Assembly (NCBI GenBank): GCA_951812925.1
Contig: OX638372.1
Span: forward strand, 38,004,245-38,068,244
From: Calliopum simillimum
Lineage: Eukaryota > Arthropoda > Insecta > Diptera > Lauxaniidae
Length of the DNA: 64,000 nucleotides
Direction of reading: 5' to 3'
In this document: positions 23,801 to 34,872 of the stretch, piece by piece
Position numbering within the stretch: the stretch's first letter is position 1
Layout: every line of letters begins with the position of its first letter
Notes under the pieces: model-generated
Databases searched by the model: none
What the model saw: only the letters and a program-made list of their open reading frames with translations
Told to the model about the DNA's origin: nothing
Position numbers and translations under genes: made by a program

Positions 23801-25140
23801 TGGAAAAACATCCTTTTCATGTTTAAAACTAGGTTTTAAGCTAGAAATAGCATTTAAGACATCTTCCTCATTAACAGTAAAGATATTAATAAAATCTGAA
23901 TTTGATTCAAAAACATCCCTCTCACACCAGGAAGTGTTCTCAAATTTTTCATATACTTCTTGAAAAAATTTAGCAAAAAGATTGCATGACTGCAATGTAT
24001 CATTAGACTTAGAGTCAACAAATCTCATACTTGCCGGAAAGCCATTTGTTTTACGCTTGTCATTTAAGTACTACCAAAAATATTTCGGATTAGATTTTAA
24101 TCGAGATTCAACCATTGAAATTTATTTATTATACAAGAATTTGTGTAGAAAATCAAACTCTTTACGCATTTGAAGATATCGCACATGATCTAAGCTGCAG
24201 TTTGTTTTTTTTTTAATTTTTTATAAGCTTTATTCTTTACATTTTTCAAATACAAAAGTCTAGCATTAAGCCAAGGTGGTTAATTGTTGCAAGCTCTTGA
24301 TTTAAGAGGAACAAAAGGGTAACAGCAGACTGGAATATGTCAAAAATAAATTTGTAAGCTTAATTTGGATCCTGAATGAAATCAAGTGATGCCCAATCGC
24401 ATAAGTTTAAAAACTTATTGATCTCTAAAAAATTTCGCTTCAGAAAGTCAAATTCATTTATCAAATTGAAATCTAAAGCACTAAATACATAAAACTCAAA
24501 ATTAATGGTTCAAGCTTTATGGTGGATGGAATTTTTAGAAATTGGAGATGAGTTTAATTCGCAGGTTGCCTTCAAATCATCAGTAATAAAAATTAAATCT
24601 TTAACTGATTGAATCCATTTGATAAAAAAAAGCTTACAACAAGCGACTCAATATCTGAAATAAATTAAATACATGGTTATAGATTTCTGTTATCATACAA
24701 CCAGGAAATGCACCCCAGATTAAAATCACCTAAAGCAATTATCTGCTGGATGGAATCAATTTGATTTAAAACAAAACTGATATTATTAATATGATCATTA
24801 TATAAATCGTACTTACTATTGGGAGGAATATAAGAATTAATTATATAAATACATTTACCCTCAGCAAAATTGACTTTTACACAAATTTGTTCAATGAGTA
24901 CTATTATTAGGTAAAGCAACCAATTGACTATTTAAGATAGATTTCACAGCAATTAGGACTCCACCGCCTTTTTCACGACCAGTTGCAACACGACAGCGAT
25001 CAACACTATAAACATTATAGAAGTCGCCGAACAGTTCAGCATTAAAGATGTTTTCATAAAGCCAGGTTTCAGTTATAACAACAATATTCAGTTATAACTG
25101 GTTGGGCTTGCGATGCGAGCTCCGGGACCAGATCAGATTG
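20816..25140 (-). mobile_element. jockey/CR1-like LINE, decayed, in gene B intron
   Basis: Conceptual translation on the minus strand gives an apurinic-like endonuclease (VVITETWLYENIF, GREKGGGVLIAVK near 24920-25080; YIINSYIPP and ALGDFNLG near 24720-24850), then RT pieces: SKAFDKVDHLILLKK, ASSGIPQDTHCGP and the catalytic box CLLFADDVKLF (23102-23491), DLGVIFDSSYTFKSHY (22820-23053) and SILEYCSIIWDPFY (21176-21448). Several stops and frameshifts make it dead. The foldback element at 21450-22834 splits it. The ends are approximate. Confidence 0.85.
21450..22834. mobile_element. 1385-bp foldback element with CACT target duplication
   Basis: It starts CACGGTGTGCCTTAACCCG and ends in the inverse CGGGTTAAGGCACACCGTG. 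The arms of about 660 bp are close to identical and meet near 22142. CACT flanks both ends (21446-21449 and 22835-22838); removing the element and one CACT restores the LINE frame (DPMTV followed by KALYISL), so the junctions are exact. CAC ends with a 4-bp duplication are compatible with CMC/Chapaev-type transposons (inference). No transposase ORF is present. Confidence 0.92.
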
Positions 25141-25757
25141 CAAACTTTACTTTTACTCATTGATATAAATTTTATAATATAAACACAAACACAAACAGAA
25201 TAAGCAGCCATCAGAGAATGCAATATAATTAATGGTAACGTTTTGCTCTGAGCACAGAAACTTTATTTGCTTTGTTGAAGTTTTGACTCGTGATCGTGAT
25301 TCGGTACACAACCGAACCAAATGTATTGCTCGTTAAGGCACACAATTGAATAGCAGAAAAGCGACTTTATTGTTGTTTGTTACAGTAAACTAAAAACAAA
25401 TAGTGATCTCGCGATAATATGAACTAATTAAATAAAAAAAATTGTCTGTGTAATACTGCACAACATCGGCAAATACGAACCGTTCAATTGGTACCGGTTC
25501 TGGTAGCTAACGTGAGTAGAAACCAAAACAGAGCAAATAGTGTTTATTGTACAAGGAGCATAACTCTACCTTTTACTGCACTCTCTCATGGCTGCTTGCA
25601 ATGGTACGGTATTGTGTTTGCATCAAAGAGCAAAACCAGAATTGCGCGACGTAGAGTTTGTGTTGTGCGTTCGCTACGCTATGAAAGTGTACGTTTTGTT
25701 TCCACCCTCATAGCTAAGTACATACATATTGCAACTTATTAATTTTTCTTTAATTAC
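25141..25757. other. Intron remainder near gene B exon 1, nothing coding seen
   Basis: The sequence between the LINE 5' end and the splice donor has no counterpart in the gene C intron until about 25712. No domain was recognised in the short ORFs here. Confidence 0.4.
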
Positions 25758-26237
25758 CAATGTTTTATCATCTGTTTCGTCTTTCACACTTTTGTCCTCT
25801 ATATCAGATTTATTTTCTAGCACTGATTCCGTTTCATTAGAAATATTTTCATCCTGGAAATCTTCTTCTGCTTTGCAAATAACTTCATTTTCATCATCAA
25901 GCAGTTCAGTCTTTGTGTCCACCGATATCTGCCTATCCAAATTAGTCTTCATCCTGCCTTCCAAAATACCATCCAGTGTCCACTTCGATTGCATGCACAA
26001 TGACCAAAACTCGTTAAAACTATGTAACTTTTTATAGCATTGCAGGCATAGAAACTTTGGATATTTATCCTTTTTATTGACTACTGCAGACGTTAGAAGA
26101 GAAATCAACTTGGATAGCTCCTTGTTATGACTGATATTGTGTTTCTGTTCCTTAGTCACAGAATTCTTTTCTATCCTTGCTAGGCATGTGCGGCAAAAGG
26201 AGTGGATATTTTTAAGACTTATAACTTCTGTCTTCAT
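25758..26237 (-). CDS. Gene B exon 1: ZAD domain
   Basis: The exon encodes 160 residues from MKTEVISLKNIHSFCRTCL. The ZAD cysteines are CRTC near the N-terminus and CLQC in YPKFLCLQCYKK. The linker has ISVDTKTELLDDENEVI and acidic repeats ending DDKTL. The donor TTG|GTAATT at 25758/25757 gives phase 0, matching exon 2 at 19404. It is nearly the same as gene C exon 1. The partner exon 2 lies 6.35 kb away; conserved intron blocks support the pairing. Confidence 0.9.
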
Positions 26238-26412
26238 TTTTATTTAAATTTAGAAAAACCAGAACGTAAACAATAGAAAAAAATACAACTTTCAAGTGAC
26301 AGTGAGGCTTAGAGATGTACAATAACAAAACATTAAACTATCGATAGCTTCGTACTGTTATCTTTGATATCATTATCGAACAGTGCTGCCAGGCCCGAAA
26401 ATTGAAACAACT
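26238..26412 (-). promoter_or_regulatory. Duplicated 5' flank of gene B with DRE-like site
   Basis: This is the shared upstream block (CCAGAACGTAAACAATAG, GAGATGTACAATAACAAAAC, GTGCTGCCAGGCC). TATCGATA at 26339-26346 is a perfect match to the Drosophila DRE core bound by DREF and lies about 105 bp upstream of the start codon. Gene C has lost this stretch; A and D keep only TCGATAA. Confidence 0.55.
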
Positions 26413-26787
26413 TAATACCATAGAGTACACTAGAGGCGAACGCGTTTTATTTGAACCTAGCAACACTTTCGGTCACACAAGCATTAAGAAAAAATCATGC
26501 ATTACTGCCATACCTAAATTGGAACGTTAGGCGTTGCGTTTTTTAACGTTATTCATAAGCGTCAAGCACCATACCGAATTAAAGAACGTTGCTTTGAAGT
26601 CATGATGTTTTTTCTTTTTACTTTTCTGCATCTAACTTCACTCCATAACGCTTTATCAAAATTGGAAATTCAAATAGCTGAGCGCTGGTAATCTCGGTAA
26701 CGCAAGTTATTGCCTTGCAAACTACTCGTTTTCGGCAAGAATGCACGAATGCTGATCGGTGAGAAACTAATAAGATCTCTTTAGCAT

Positions 26788-26997
26788 GAATATAAATTGC
26801 GTGAAAACGTTTCTCTCAAGTTCACTGAAATTTTGTAATTTTTGGTGCCATTTCGTTGCACTGGATGAACTATCCTTCTATTTCTTTAATCTTTGGTCAT
26901 AGAATAAAAAGATAGTTCACCCAGTACAACAAAATAGCACCAAAAAATTGCAAAATTCCAGTGAACTTGAGAGAAACGTTCTCACGCAATTATATTC
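26788..26997. repeat. Hairpin repeat of about 210 bp
   Basis: GAATATAAATTGCGTGA on the left is matched by TCACGCAATTATATTC on the right. The arms of about 90 bp share CGTTTCTCTCAAGTTCACTG and AACTATC. The loop-side TCTATTTCTTTAATCTTTGG recurs at 29397-29416, at the broken 3' end of pseudogene PSI, so a related copy may have joined there. Confidence 0.7.
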
Positions 26998-28324
26998 ATA
27001 TTCAAGATTTGTTGAAAGCCAACAATGTTTTTTAATTTTTACCTTAAATCGGCATGAAAAACATATTATTTATAAATGAATTTCAATATTTAGGTACAAA
27101 ACATAAACTTTTAAAATGAATATCGGTTTTTGTGATACAAAAAGAAACATACAAAGAAATAAGAAATGATGGATTTTAAAGGGCAAAGGCTGGTAACCTT
27201 GGATGTTCAACACTGACGACATTTTACTCTTCAACCTGCGCATGGCGTAATCTGTATTTTATCATTCTTGGTAAGCTCATAATAAAACCAAATGCGAACA
27301 AATCAGTATGCATCCTCATTCAAGGAATTTTTCTTTTGTTTTTATAACAGACCCCAACCTATTCACTCACAATTTTATCTTCAGGATAAATTGATAAATA
27401 AAAATAAATTAAAAAATTCACCAAATAATATCAGACACCTACAACCTATGTGAGATTAACTTACAAAAATCTCACGAGAGATTTCTGCGCCCTGCACGTA
27501 AACACGTTTGTTCGTATATGGGCACGGCCACGTAAGACGAAGCTATACAACTTTTTTTTTTTCTTTAAATCTCCCACTCATTTGCCCATATTTCATAAGT
27601 TTCCATCTAATGCTGTCCAAAAATACTATTTTCAAGTATATAAGTTGATTTAAGGGGTGCTTTTTTCATAAAAACTTACTCTTGCTTGTGAAAAGAAAAA
27701 AAAATGCCAAAAAAACAAGTCCCGAAAAGAAGGTAAAAATTTGCTTTATTTTTATTGTATCAATGCAATTTTGATATCCGCAGAAAGAAAATATTTGAAA
27801 TTAAGGATTAACATTGATATTTTGAAGGAAAACCAGTTGCTTATGCATATTTGTTGGCGATGAATTCTACCGCAATAAAAAACGTGACGTTCCCAACGAA
27901 ATATTTTAAGAAGTTTCTTGTAGCGGAAGTTAGTGGGTAAAATATTAAAATGCAATCACCTTTTTCGAGTATTTTCAGTCTAATTTCTGAATCCATTTTA
28001 AAATTACTTAAATAAAGTGTCTACCATGGTGAACATAGCCACTAAATATGTGTAACGTTCCCAACATTTTTTAATCAAAAATCATAAGTTATATTTTTGC
28101 ACTAAAATTTCTTCTGAATCCACGCTGTGTTGAAAGGGATAGAAATTCGTTACAATAATTTTAATCAATTAATAAGAACTGTTGGATTGAAGATGAAGTT
28201 ATGGACATAAATCACGTTAATTGCTATTTTGAGATCTATCCAAGTGCATAGGATATCACAAATATTTCGTTCTTTACAGGCTTTTTGAAGCTTCCGAAAC
28301 AACCTAGTAATATTCTTGTTACAT

Positions 28325-28486
28325 GTACCAAATTTCATGCATCTAGCTTAATCCGTTCGGCCACCTGTCAGGGCTCAACATAAAAATCTGAAAAAAACAG
28401 AAAAAAATTTATTTTCGATTTCATTTTTTTTGTTGAACCCAGACTGGTGGCCAAAAGAATTTAGCTAGATGCATGAAATTTGGTAC
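28325..28486. repeat. Internal hairpin, GTACCAAATTTCATGCATCT arms
   Basis: GTACCAAATTTCATGCATCT at 28325 is the inverse of AGATGCATGAAATTTGGTAC ending at 28486. Inner matches include GGCCACC / GGTGGCC. Confidence 0.7.
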
Positions 28487-28519
28487 AGATAACGACAATA
28501 TTACTAAGCTGCCTGAGAC

Positions 28520-28627
28520 TAAAATTGGACGTGATCGGTTAATCTCCACGCCTACTTCCCATACAACGTTTTAACTAGCATATATGGGAGGTAGGCGTGG
28601 ACATTAACCGATCACGCTCAATTTTAA
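28520..28627. repeat. Internal hairpin, GTGATCGGTTAAT arms
   Basis: TAAAATTGG.CGTGATCGGTTAAT and ATTAACCGATCACGCTCAATTTTA form the stem, with CCACGCCTAC..CCCATA / TATGGGAGGTAGGCGTGG inside. It directly follows the previous hairpin. Confidence 0.7.
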
Positions 28628-29396
28628 TCCTGTTCAGAAAATGGCTCTCAGTATTATCTGTACCAAGTTTCATGTAGATAGCTTTATCCTTTTGGGAGAA
28701 ATCGTAATTTCAAAAAAAATATGTATCTAGGTCTTGGAACAAAAAATTTGTAATGTAGTGTAAATGGAAACCTTCCAAGGAATGAAATATTCACATATTT
28801 TCATCTTTATGGATGTTTGGACTGTTTGGCTGTATTTGCCTACGCTTTATTTATAGAAATTCGTATGCGTAACGTTCCCAACGCTTTTGCGTGACGAAAC
28901 CAACGTTGCTTTAATGTCTGTAAGTCCACCAATAACATTTTTTTCACCAAAATTACCATTCCAATCTTAGCTTTGATCCTTTATCTTGATATTATAAAAG
29001 ATGTTCGGAAAAATACATTACTAGATTCGCAGACTTTTTAGAAAATGTGCACTGACCTCAAAAATTGTTGAAAAAAAAAATAACGTTCCCAACGGCACTT
29101 AAACTCTTATAACTTCTAAGCCATGAGCGATAGACAAAAACTTTGTTCCTACAAAGTATTGGCCTTAGGGAGCTTTATTACATGCATTTAAGATATCATG
29201 ATGTTTGATTATTTTTCAAAGAGATATGGGCAAAAATGTGCGTGCGAACGTAACGTTCCCAACGGTGGCCGTGCCCATATATGCATTGCGCAGATCACTC
29301 TCTCTCGCCACTCTCATGACTCATGACTTACTTTGGACAAGTTTCACAGCCAACAAGAAATTTTGACATACAAATGTATGGCAGTGAACTATCTTT

Positions 29397-30078
29397 CTAT
29401 TTCTTTAATCTTTGGCCTGATACTTGTGGCTGTTGCAAAAATATTTCTTGTTGCAACTTTTGCTGTTTTGCTGCTAATTTGTTATGGGTTTTTAAGTGTG
29501 TTCGCAAAGCAACCGCCTGTATAAAACGTTTGCCACAAGTTTGGCATTCATGTGGTTTCTCTCCAGTATGGCACATTTCATGATGCTTTAAAGTATCAGC
29601 TTTACCAAAAGTTTGATCAGAATATCCACATGCAAACTGGCGTATGCCTTTATGTACAATACGAACATGTACGCCTAAGTTGGCGGAGCTATTAAAAACA
29701 CTTGTGCAAAGTTGGCACGGCCACTGCTTATCTTTTATGTGATAATTTAAATGTCTTTTCAATTCCTTGTTAGTCGTCGTCTTCATGCCACAAAATTTGC
29801 ATTCAAACTTTTTGATGCCGGCATGCCGCAACTGATGCTCCTTTAATAATTCCTTTGAAGCATAACGTTTGCCACATTGTTCGCAATTGTATGGATTTAA
29901 CTCTTTGGGAAAATGCTTGTAACGATGTTCTCGTAGTCTAGTTACATTCTGAAAGATACGCCCACAATCTTCACAAACGTGTGTCACACGTGGAACTTGG
30001 TTTTCGGTATGCTTAAGTCGAAAATGAGCTCGGTACCTGTTCTGTTTCATTTTCTGAAAGTGACTCTGAATCATTTGT
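29397..30078 (-). pseudogene. PSI: truncated type 1 zinc-finger gene fragment
   Basis: The frame matches gene A from the second half of finger 3 (YRAHFRLKHTENQ) through finger 9 and the LAAKQQKLQ tail. There is no ZAD exon and no fingers 1-2: the acidic-linker codons are joined directly, out of frame, to finger 3 by an internal deletion. Finger 8 has lost a zinc ligand (CGYSDQ for CGYCDQ). The 3' end is replaced after QQPQ by unrelated sequence. The 5' side stops at the 3' tail of the LINE at 30079. By position it is the type 1 partner of gene C. Confidence 0.88.
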
Positions 30079-31860
30079 CGTTGTTGTTGTTGTTGTAGCA
30101 ACTCGAACTCCAGGGCTGTAAATTGAAAACAAGATTATACCTTTTACCTACTAGTATTTGGGATGTGGGAAGTTGAAAACATGTCGGGCCTAGTCCGGGA
30201 GGCCCAGGAATTGGGCTACCTCTACTGGGCGGGACCATAGGTCAATCGTAGAGAGGTTGGTGGGACGGGACGGACAGTTGAAAAGGTGGGGCTCTGTAGC
30301 TCATCAAGATAAGCGAGTATCCAGAGCGGAGTTGAGCCAGTATGCACCTTGCCTCCCTCGAAAGTGATTTTTCACTAGGATTGATTAGTGGAGGGCGGCT
30401 ATTGAGCACTTTATTAAGTGACAGTGATTCAATAGCCGTAGTGGCAAGGTGCATATGCAGATCATTGAGGGCCTCGCGGAGGTCCTCAAAGAACCGCTTG
30501 AGTACAACAAGATACGCATTGATCCTCTGCTCAGCCTCCGAAACAGTTTTTGCTGATGCCACAATAGTGCAATCATCAGCGTATGAGACCAAAGTGACCT
30601 CGGAAGGAGGGGGTGGCATGGTGGAAAGATAGAAGTTGAAAAGTAGAGGCGAAAGCACGCCTCCTTGCGGCACGCCCATCTTCAATTTTCGGAATTTAGA
30701 GCTAGCACTTCTAAATTCCACGAAGGCCCGTCTACCATGTAAATAGGCTGCTAGAAACCTCTTGGTGCTGACGGGGAGGGTCGTGTTTTCAAGATCCGCA
30801 AGGAGGATGTTGTGGTCGACAGTATCAAAAGCCTTTGAGAGATCTAGGGCCACTGCAACCATACGCTGGTGCGGTCTTTTGCAGTTAAGCCCCTCTGTGA
30901 TCACCGCCGTGATCTCGGCCAAGGCAGTGGTGGTGCTATGGTTCAGTCTAAAACCGTGTTGGTGGCTAGCGAGTTTAAGACGCTATTGAAGTTGCGGCAG
31001 GAGAAGTGCTTAATACACCTTCGCCGCACGACATAAAAGTGAAATGGGCCGATACGAAGTGCCCAAGTCAGCAGGCTTCCCCGGTTTGATTATAGGGATT
31101 ACACGGGCATCCTCCACATAGTGGGTATGTTCCTGCGAGCGATGGTGAGGTTGAAAATCTCAGTTAAATATTGCATTGCCGACGGAGGTAACTTCTTCAG
31201 CATCAGCTTGGCAATACCGTCAGGACCAAGGGCCCTGGACGGTTTTGCTTTACGAACTGCAGCCACCACTGCATCCTGAGTGAAAGGCTCAGGATCTGTC
31301 GACTCACGGAGACTCTTGAAGCTCCTGAGTATTCCTCTACTTTCTTTACTTCTATCTGTGAGATGTTCTATGAACTGCCTACAAAAGTGGGAGGCGCACT
31401 TTTTACTGTCGCTATACTGACAGCTGTCGAAACTTATAGCGGTGCACGGGGGGTTTTTTTCTGCCCCGAGAGATCCTTTATTGTGGACCAGAGCTTTTTG
31501 GAGCCGATGGAGCACTCATCGAGATGTCTCTGCCACAGCGTCCTTTTGTGCTCGTTGACCAATGTCCCTGGTCAACTGCGGAATTCTGGGATCGCTCGGG
31601 CGGGCCGCCCGGAGTGTATCTCTTTCCTCCGACAGTTGAAGGGCAGCAGTAGGGTACCCCGGCTTAATCCGGGGGATTCTACCTGCAGGGATAAATCTTT
31701 TGGTAGCCATGAGGAGGATATCACGCAGTTTTCGCTCGCCAGTTGCGGAATCCGGTGGTGGGGGAAGACGTGTAATTTTATCGTCAACATACTCTACGAA
31801 CCCGGTCCAATTGGCCTTGTTGAAGTTGAGAAATGTTCGGCTCTTAACGAAAAACACGTC
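30079..31860 (-). mobile_element. jockey-group LINE, 5'-truncated, inactive
   Basis: The 3' end is a (CAA)n tail (plus-strand GTT repeats at about 30079-30096). Upstream on the minus strand is the RT: DLSKAFDTVDHNILLADL, KMGVPQGGVLSPLLFNFY, the YADDCTIVAS catalytic box, and REARCILAQLRSGYS near the C-terminus (30242-30922). N-terminal RT sequence follows (ALGPDGIAKLMLKKLPPSA, 31099-31515) and the linker between endonuclease and RT (31516-31857). At least two stops lie between 30923 and 31098. The endonuclease is absent, so it was truncated near 31860. Confidence 0.88.
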
Positions 31861-32316
31861 CCGTCACAATGTTTCGTTCAGTTTCGATCAGTTATGTACG
31901 TTAATTTTGGTTGTTAACATTGGTTTACATATACTCGAATACACTCGTTACGTCTTGTCACGTCTATTTTGGTTGGCAATTTACATCTGTTTTGACATTT
32001 CGCCCAAAGTACTACGTTAGAAAATGAATCAATACAGATCAGATTTTTACAAAAAATCAGTAATTTTAATTATTTGAATTATGCATTATACATATTTAAC
32101 AAAAATATTTTTGTTTTCCTCCCAAACAACTGTTATGAGGAGTAGTGACGGTTTGAAGTTCGGTTCTTACGGAACAACACGTCTCGTCAAAATATTTCGT
32201 TCACTATCGATCAGTTACGTACGTTCATTTTGGATATCAGTATTGGTTTACATATAATCGAATTTACTAGTTACGTCTCGTCACGTTTATTTTAGTAAGC
32301 CCTTTTGCTGTTTCGC
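31861..32316. repeat. Twice-repeated block 3' of gene C
   Basis: TCGTTCA.T.TCGATCAGTTA.GTACGTT followed by TTGGTTTACATATA and TCGTTACGTC.TGTCACG occurs at about 31870-31962 and again at about 32202-32290. The second copy joins the 3' end of gene C exactly as the gene B copy does. About 240 bp between them has no recognised feature. Confidence 0.6.
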
Positions 32317-33477
32317 TTACAACTTATCACCCCCTTTATTGTGCGTTTTTAAATGTGAGCGCAACGAGACTATTTGAATAAAACGTTTGCCACAAACATC
32401 ACATGCATGTGGTTTCTCTCCAGTATGCCGCATTTCATGATGTTTTAACGTTCTGGCCCTACTAAAACTTTGATCACAATGACGACACGCAAAGGGACGT
32501 ATACCTTTATGAACAACGCGAACATGTAAACCCAAATTTGCAGATCTGATAAAAACGCTAGGGCAGAGTGGGCAATGCCATTGCTTTTCTTTAGTATGAT
32601 AATTTATGTGGGTACGCAATTCAGTAATCGTAGTTTTTTTCGCACCACAAATAGGACATTCAAAATTTTTTATACCCGCATGGCGCATTTGGTGTTCTTT
32701 TAAAGTACGCTGTGTAGTATAACGTTTTCCACATAGATCACAATGATATGGATACTCTTCCTTGGATGCATGATTTAAACGATGCACCCGCAATGCAGTA
32801 TTACCTTTAAAGGTGCGACCACAATGTTCGCACATATAAGTTGTCATTGGTGGCTGTGCATCGGTATGACATTTTCGATAATGCGCTCGATAAGTTCCAT
32901 TTCGTTGAAATATTTTGCCGCAACCTTCAAACGAACATGTGATTTCTACATGCACATCGTTTATGTGAGCTTTTAAACGCAATGCCTGTGTGTAACCACG
33001 ATGACATTGATTACATTGAAATGGCTTTAGACCTTGATGAATTCGTATATGCGCATCTAAATTCTCCTGATTCCTGCACCAACGTGTACAATGCGGACAC
33101 TTAAATTTTAACTCACGTTTTCTTGTCGTTTCAACTGACGTACCTGCATTTTCATCTTTACGACGTCCGCCTCGCTTTTTAGGAATCTTATCAGCAGGTT
33201 TTTCACATTCAAACTCTTCAGATTCAGTATCAGCAACAAAGGAATCATCTTGATCTTCATCCTCAGTTTCAATATCTGAAACCGATTGAGTACCATCTTC
33301 TATACAATTGTTTGTGATTTGAACATCATCTTCAACGCTTTCCATTAATTTTTCGGAACAGTTTTTGTATTCAAATGTTTCTTTACTGTCCAAATTTGTA
33401 TCCGTGGCATTTATGGCAATGTTATTTGCGTCCTTGAATTCAATCACATCATCTGAATTTATTAGTATAGAAGCAAT
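32317..33477 (-). CDS. Gene C exon 2: nine C2H2 zinc fingers (type 2)
   Basis: This exon encodes 386 residues of a predicted 546-aa protein, very like gene B throughout. It has an acidic linker with TEDEDQDDSFVADTESEE, a basic RGGRRKDEN stretch and nine fingers starting at CPHC and ending HLKTHNKGGDKL. Like B it lacks the QEAD insert and the Q-rich tail of E. Finger 8 is DQSFSRARTL and finger 9 is RFIQIVSLRSH, both different from B and E at predicted contact residues. The acceptor is at 33477/33478. Confidence 0.93.
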   Translation of the reverse strand: MASILINSDDVIEFKDANNIAINATDTNLDSKETFEYKNCSEKLMESVEDDVQITNNCIEDGTQSVSDIETEDEDQDDSFVADTESEEFECEKPADKIPKKRGGRRKDENAGTSVETTRKRELKFKCPHCTRWCRNQENLDAHIRIHQGLKPFQCNQCHRGYTQALRLKAHINDVHVEITCSFEGCGKIFQRNGTYRAHYRKCHTDAQPPMTTYMCEHCGRTFKGNTALRVHRLNHASKEEYPYHCDLCGKRYTTQRTLKEHQMRHAGIKNFECPICGAKKTTITELRTHINYHTKEKQWHCPLCPSVFIRSANLGLHVRVVHKGIRPFACRHCDQSFSRARTLKHHEMRHTGEKPHACDVCGKRFIQIVSLRSHLKTHNKGGDKL

Positions 33478-33545
33478 CTGTAATCGTTAGAATTTAGTAT
33501 TATTAAATTAAATAAAGCATTAAGATTTCCAGAAGATTAATTTAA

Positions 33546-33921
33546 GGAAATGTCTATACGGGGCGTTCCGCGTACGCGAAAACTCCTCCCTCTCTCTCAA
33601 TTTACTCAATTAGCGTACGCGAAACTCAATTAGCGTACGCGAAATCCAGTGAAGTTTTTTCACCCGGGGAACTTGATTAATTTATGTACTGATCCGCGGC
33701 CGAAGGCCGCCGCGAAGCCGGTGTTGGATGTCTGACGGGTTTAAATTCTGAGCTGCGGCCGCAGGCCGCCCACTTACCCCTACTTTTATGTAAAATTACT
33801 GTTGTAACGAAGATGCGTCCCGGGGGAAAAAACTTCACTGGATTTCGCGTACGCTAATTGAGTAAATTGAGAGAGAGAGAGGAGTTTTCGCGTACGCGGG
33901 CCGCCCCGTATAGACAGACTC
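33546..33921. mobile_element. Mutator-like MITE in gene C intron, 9-bp target duplication
   Basis: The TIRs are (GGAAAT)GTCTATACGGGGCG and CGCCCCGTATAGAC(AGACTC). TTAATTTAA flanks both ends (33537-33545 and 33922-33930), a 9-bp duplication; the gene B intron has the empty site (TTATTTTAA). Subterminal GCGTACGCGAAA is repeated several times. The GC-rich centre (GCGGCCGAAGGCCGCCGCG) is shared with the element at 43471-44021. Nine-base duplications fit Mutator-like transposons (inference). No ORF. Confidence 0.88.
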
Positions 33922-34392
33922 TTAATTTAACGTGAGGGCCATTACGCATTGTATCCATATCTATAACATAAATTCAAAACTGCAACTAAAAATCGAACAG
34001 AAGGTTAGCTATTTAGGAATCATCACTTTACTTTCTTTAAAAACATAAATTAAGGGAAATTGGGTTTGGAAGAGAATTTTTCAATTACATACATCGTTAA
34101 GGTATGAGCATTTTTTATAATTCTATTAAAAACTAAACATAAAAAAAAGTTTTTAAGTTTAATGGAAATATATTTTCGAAATGAAATATTATGGAAATAA
34201 TTTTTTTCATTTTCACTGTGATCCATTTTGTGATTCCAAATTAAATGACAAGGTATTGGATATTAAAGATAGAATTAAATTTTAAGACTTTATCCCTAGT
34301 TTTGAAATTATCGTTTGATTTAAAACACTGCGGTATTAAGGGACATAGATAAGTACATACATATTGTAACTTATTAATTTTTCTTTTATTAC

Positions 34393-34872
34393 CAATGTTT
34401 TATCATCTGTTTCGTCTTCCACATTTTTGTCTTCTATATCAGATTTATTTTCCAGCACTGATTCTGTTTCATTAGAAATATTTTGTTCCTGGAATTCTTC
34501 TTCTGCTTTGCAAATAACTCCAATTTCATCATCAAGCAGTTCAGTCTTTGTGTCCACCGATATCTGCCTATCCAAATTAGTCTTCATCCTGCCTTCCAAA
34601 ATACCATCCAGTGTCCACTTCGATTGCATGCACAATGACCAAAACTCGTTAAAACTATGTAACTTTTTATAGCATTGCAGGCATAGAAACTTAGGATATT
34701 TATCCTTTTTATTGACTACGGCAGACGTTAGAAGAGAAATCAACTTGGATAGCTCCTTGTTCGGACAGATATTGTATTTCTGTTCTTTAGTCGCAGTATT
34801 CTTTTCTATCATTGCTAGGCATGTGCGGCAAAAGCAGTGGATATTTTTACGACTTATAACTTCTGTCTTCAT
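34393..34872 (-). CDS. Gene C exon 1: ZAD domain
   Basis: The exon encodes 160 residues from MKTEVISRKNIHCFCRTCL, with CRTC and CLQC as zinc ligands. The linker (ISVDTKTELLDDEIGVI, NETESVLENKSDIEDKN) is almost the same as in B. The donor TTG|GTAATA at 34393/34392 is in phase 0. The intron to exon 2 is 915 bp and contains the Mutator-like MITE. Confidence 0.92.

Larger units (their letters stand above)
19405..25757 (-). other. Gene B intron, about 6.35 kb, TE-expanded
   Basis: The donor (TTG|GTAATT) and acceptor (TTACAG|ATT) match those of C and E. Sequence near the acceptor (19405-19640) and a central block (about 20620-20811, with GTGATTCCAAA.TAAATGACA and GGTATTGGATATTAAA) align with the gene C intron (33478-34320). 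The last part next to exon 1 (AAGTACATACATATTG) aligns as well. This shows the distant exons belong to one gene. The extra length comes from an insertion at about 19641-20500 and a LINE of over 4 kb. Confidence 0.8.
27519..29277. mobile_element. 1.76-kb element with short TIR and repeated AACGTTCCCAAC motif
   Basis: The ends TGGGCACGGCCAC (27519) and GTGGCCGTGCCCA (to 29277) are perfect 13-bp inverted repeats, flanked by TATA on both sides. Inside, ACGTTCCCAAC occurs five times in one orientation (from about 27887, 28055, 28872, 29083 and 29253), the last next to the right end. No transposase ORF was seen. Two internal hairpins lie at 28325-28486 and 28520-28627. The TE class is unknown. Confidence 0.65.

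Noticed and set aside
25488..25742. Plus-strand ORF overlapping the end of gene B exon 1
   Set aside because: No domain; it lies over the intron and 3' part of the minus-strand exon frame and has no splice or start support.
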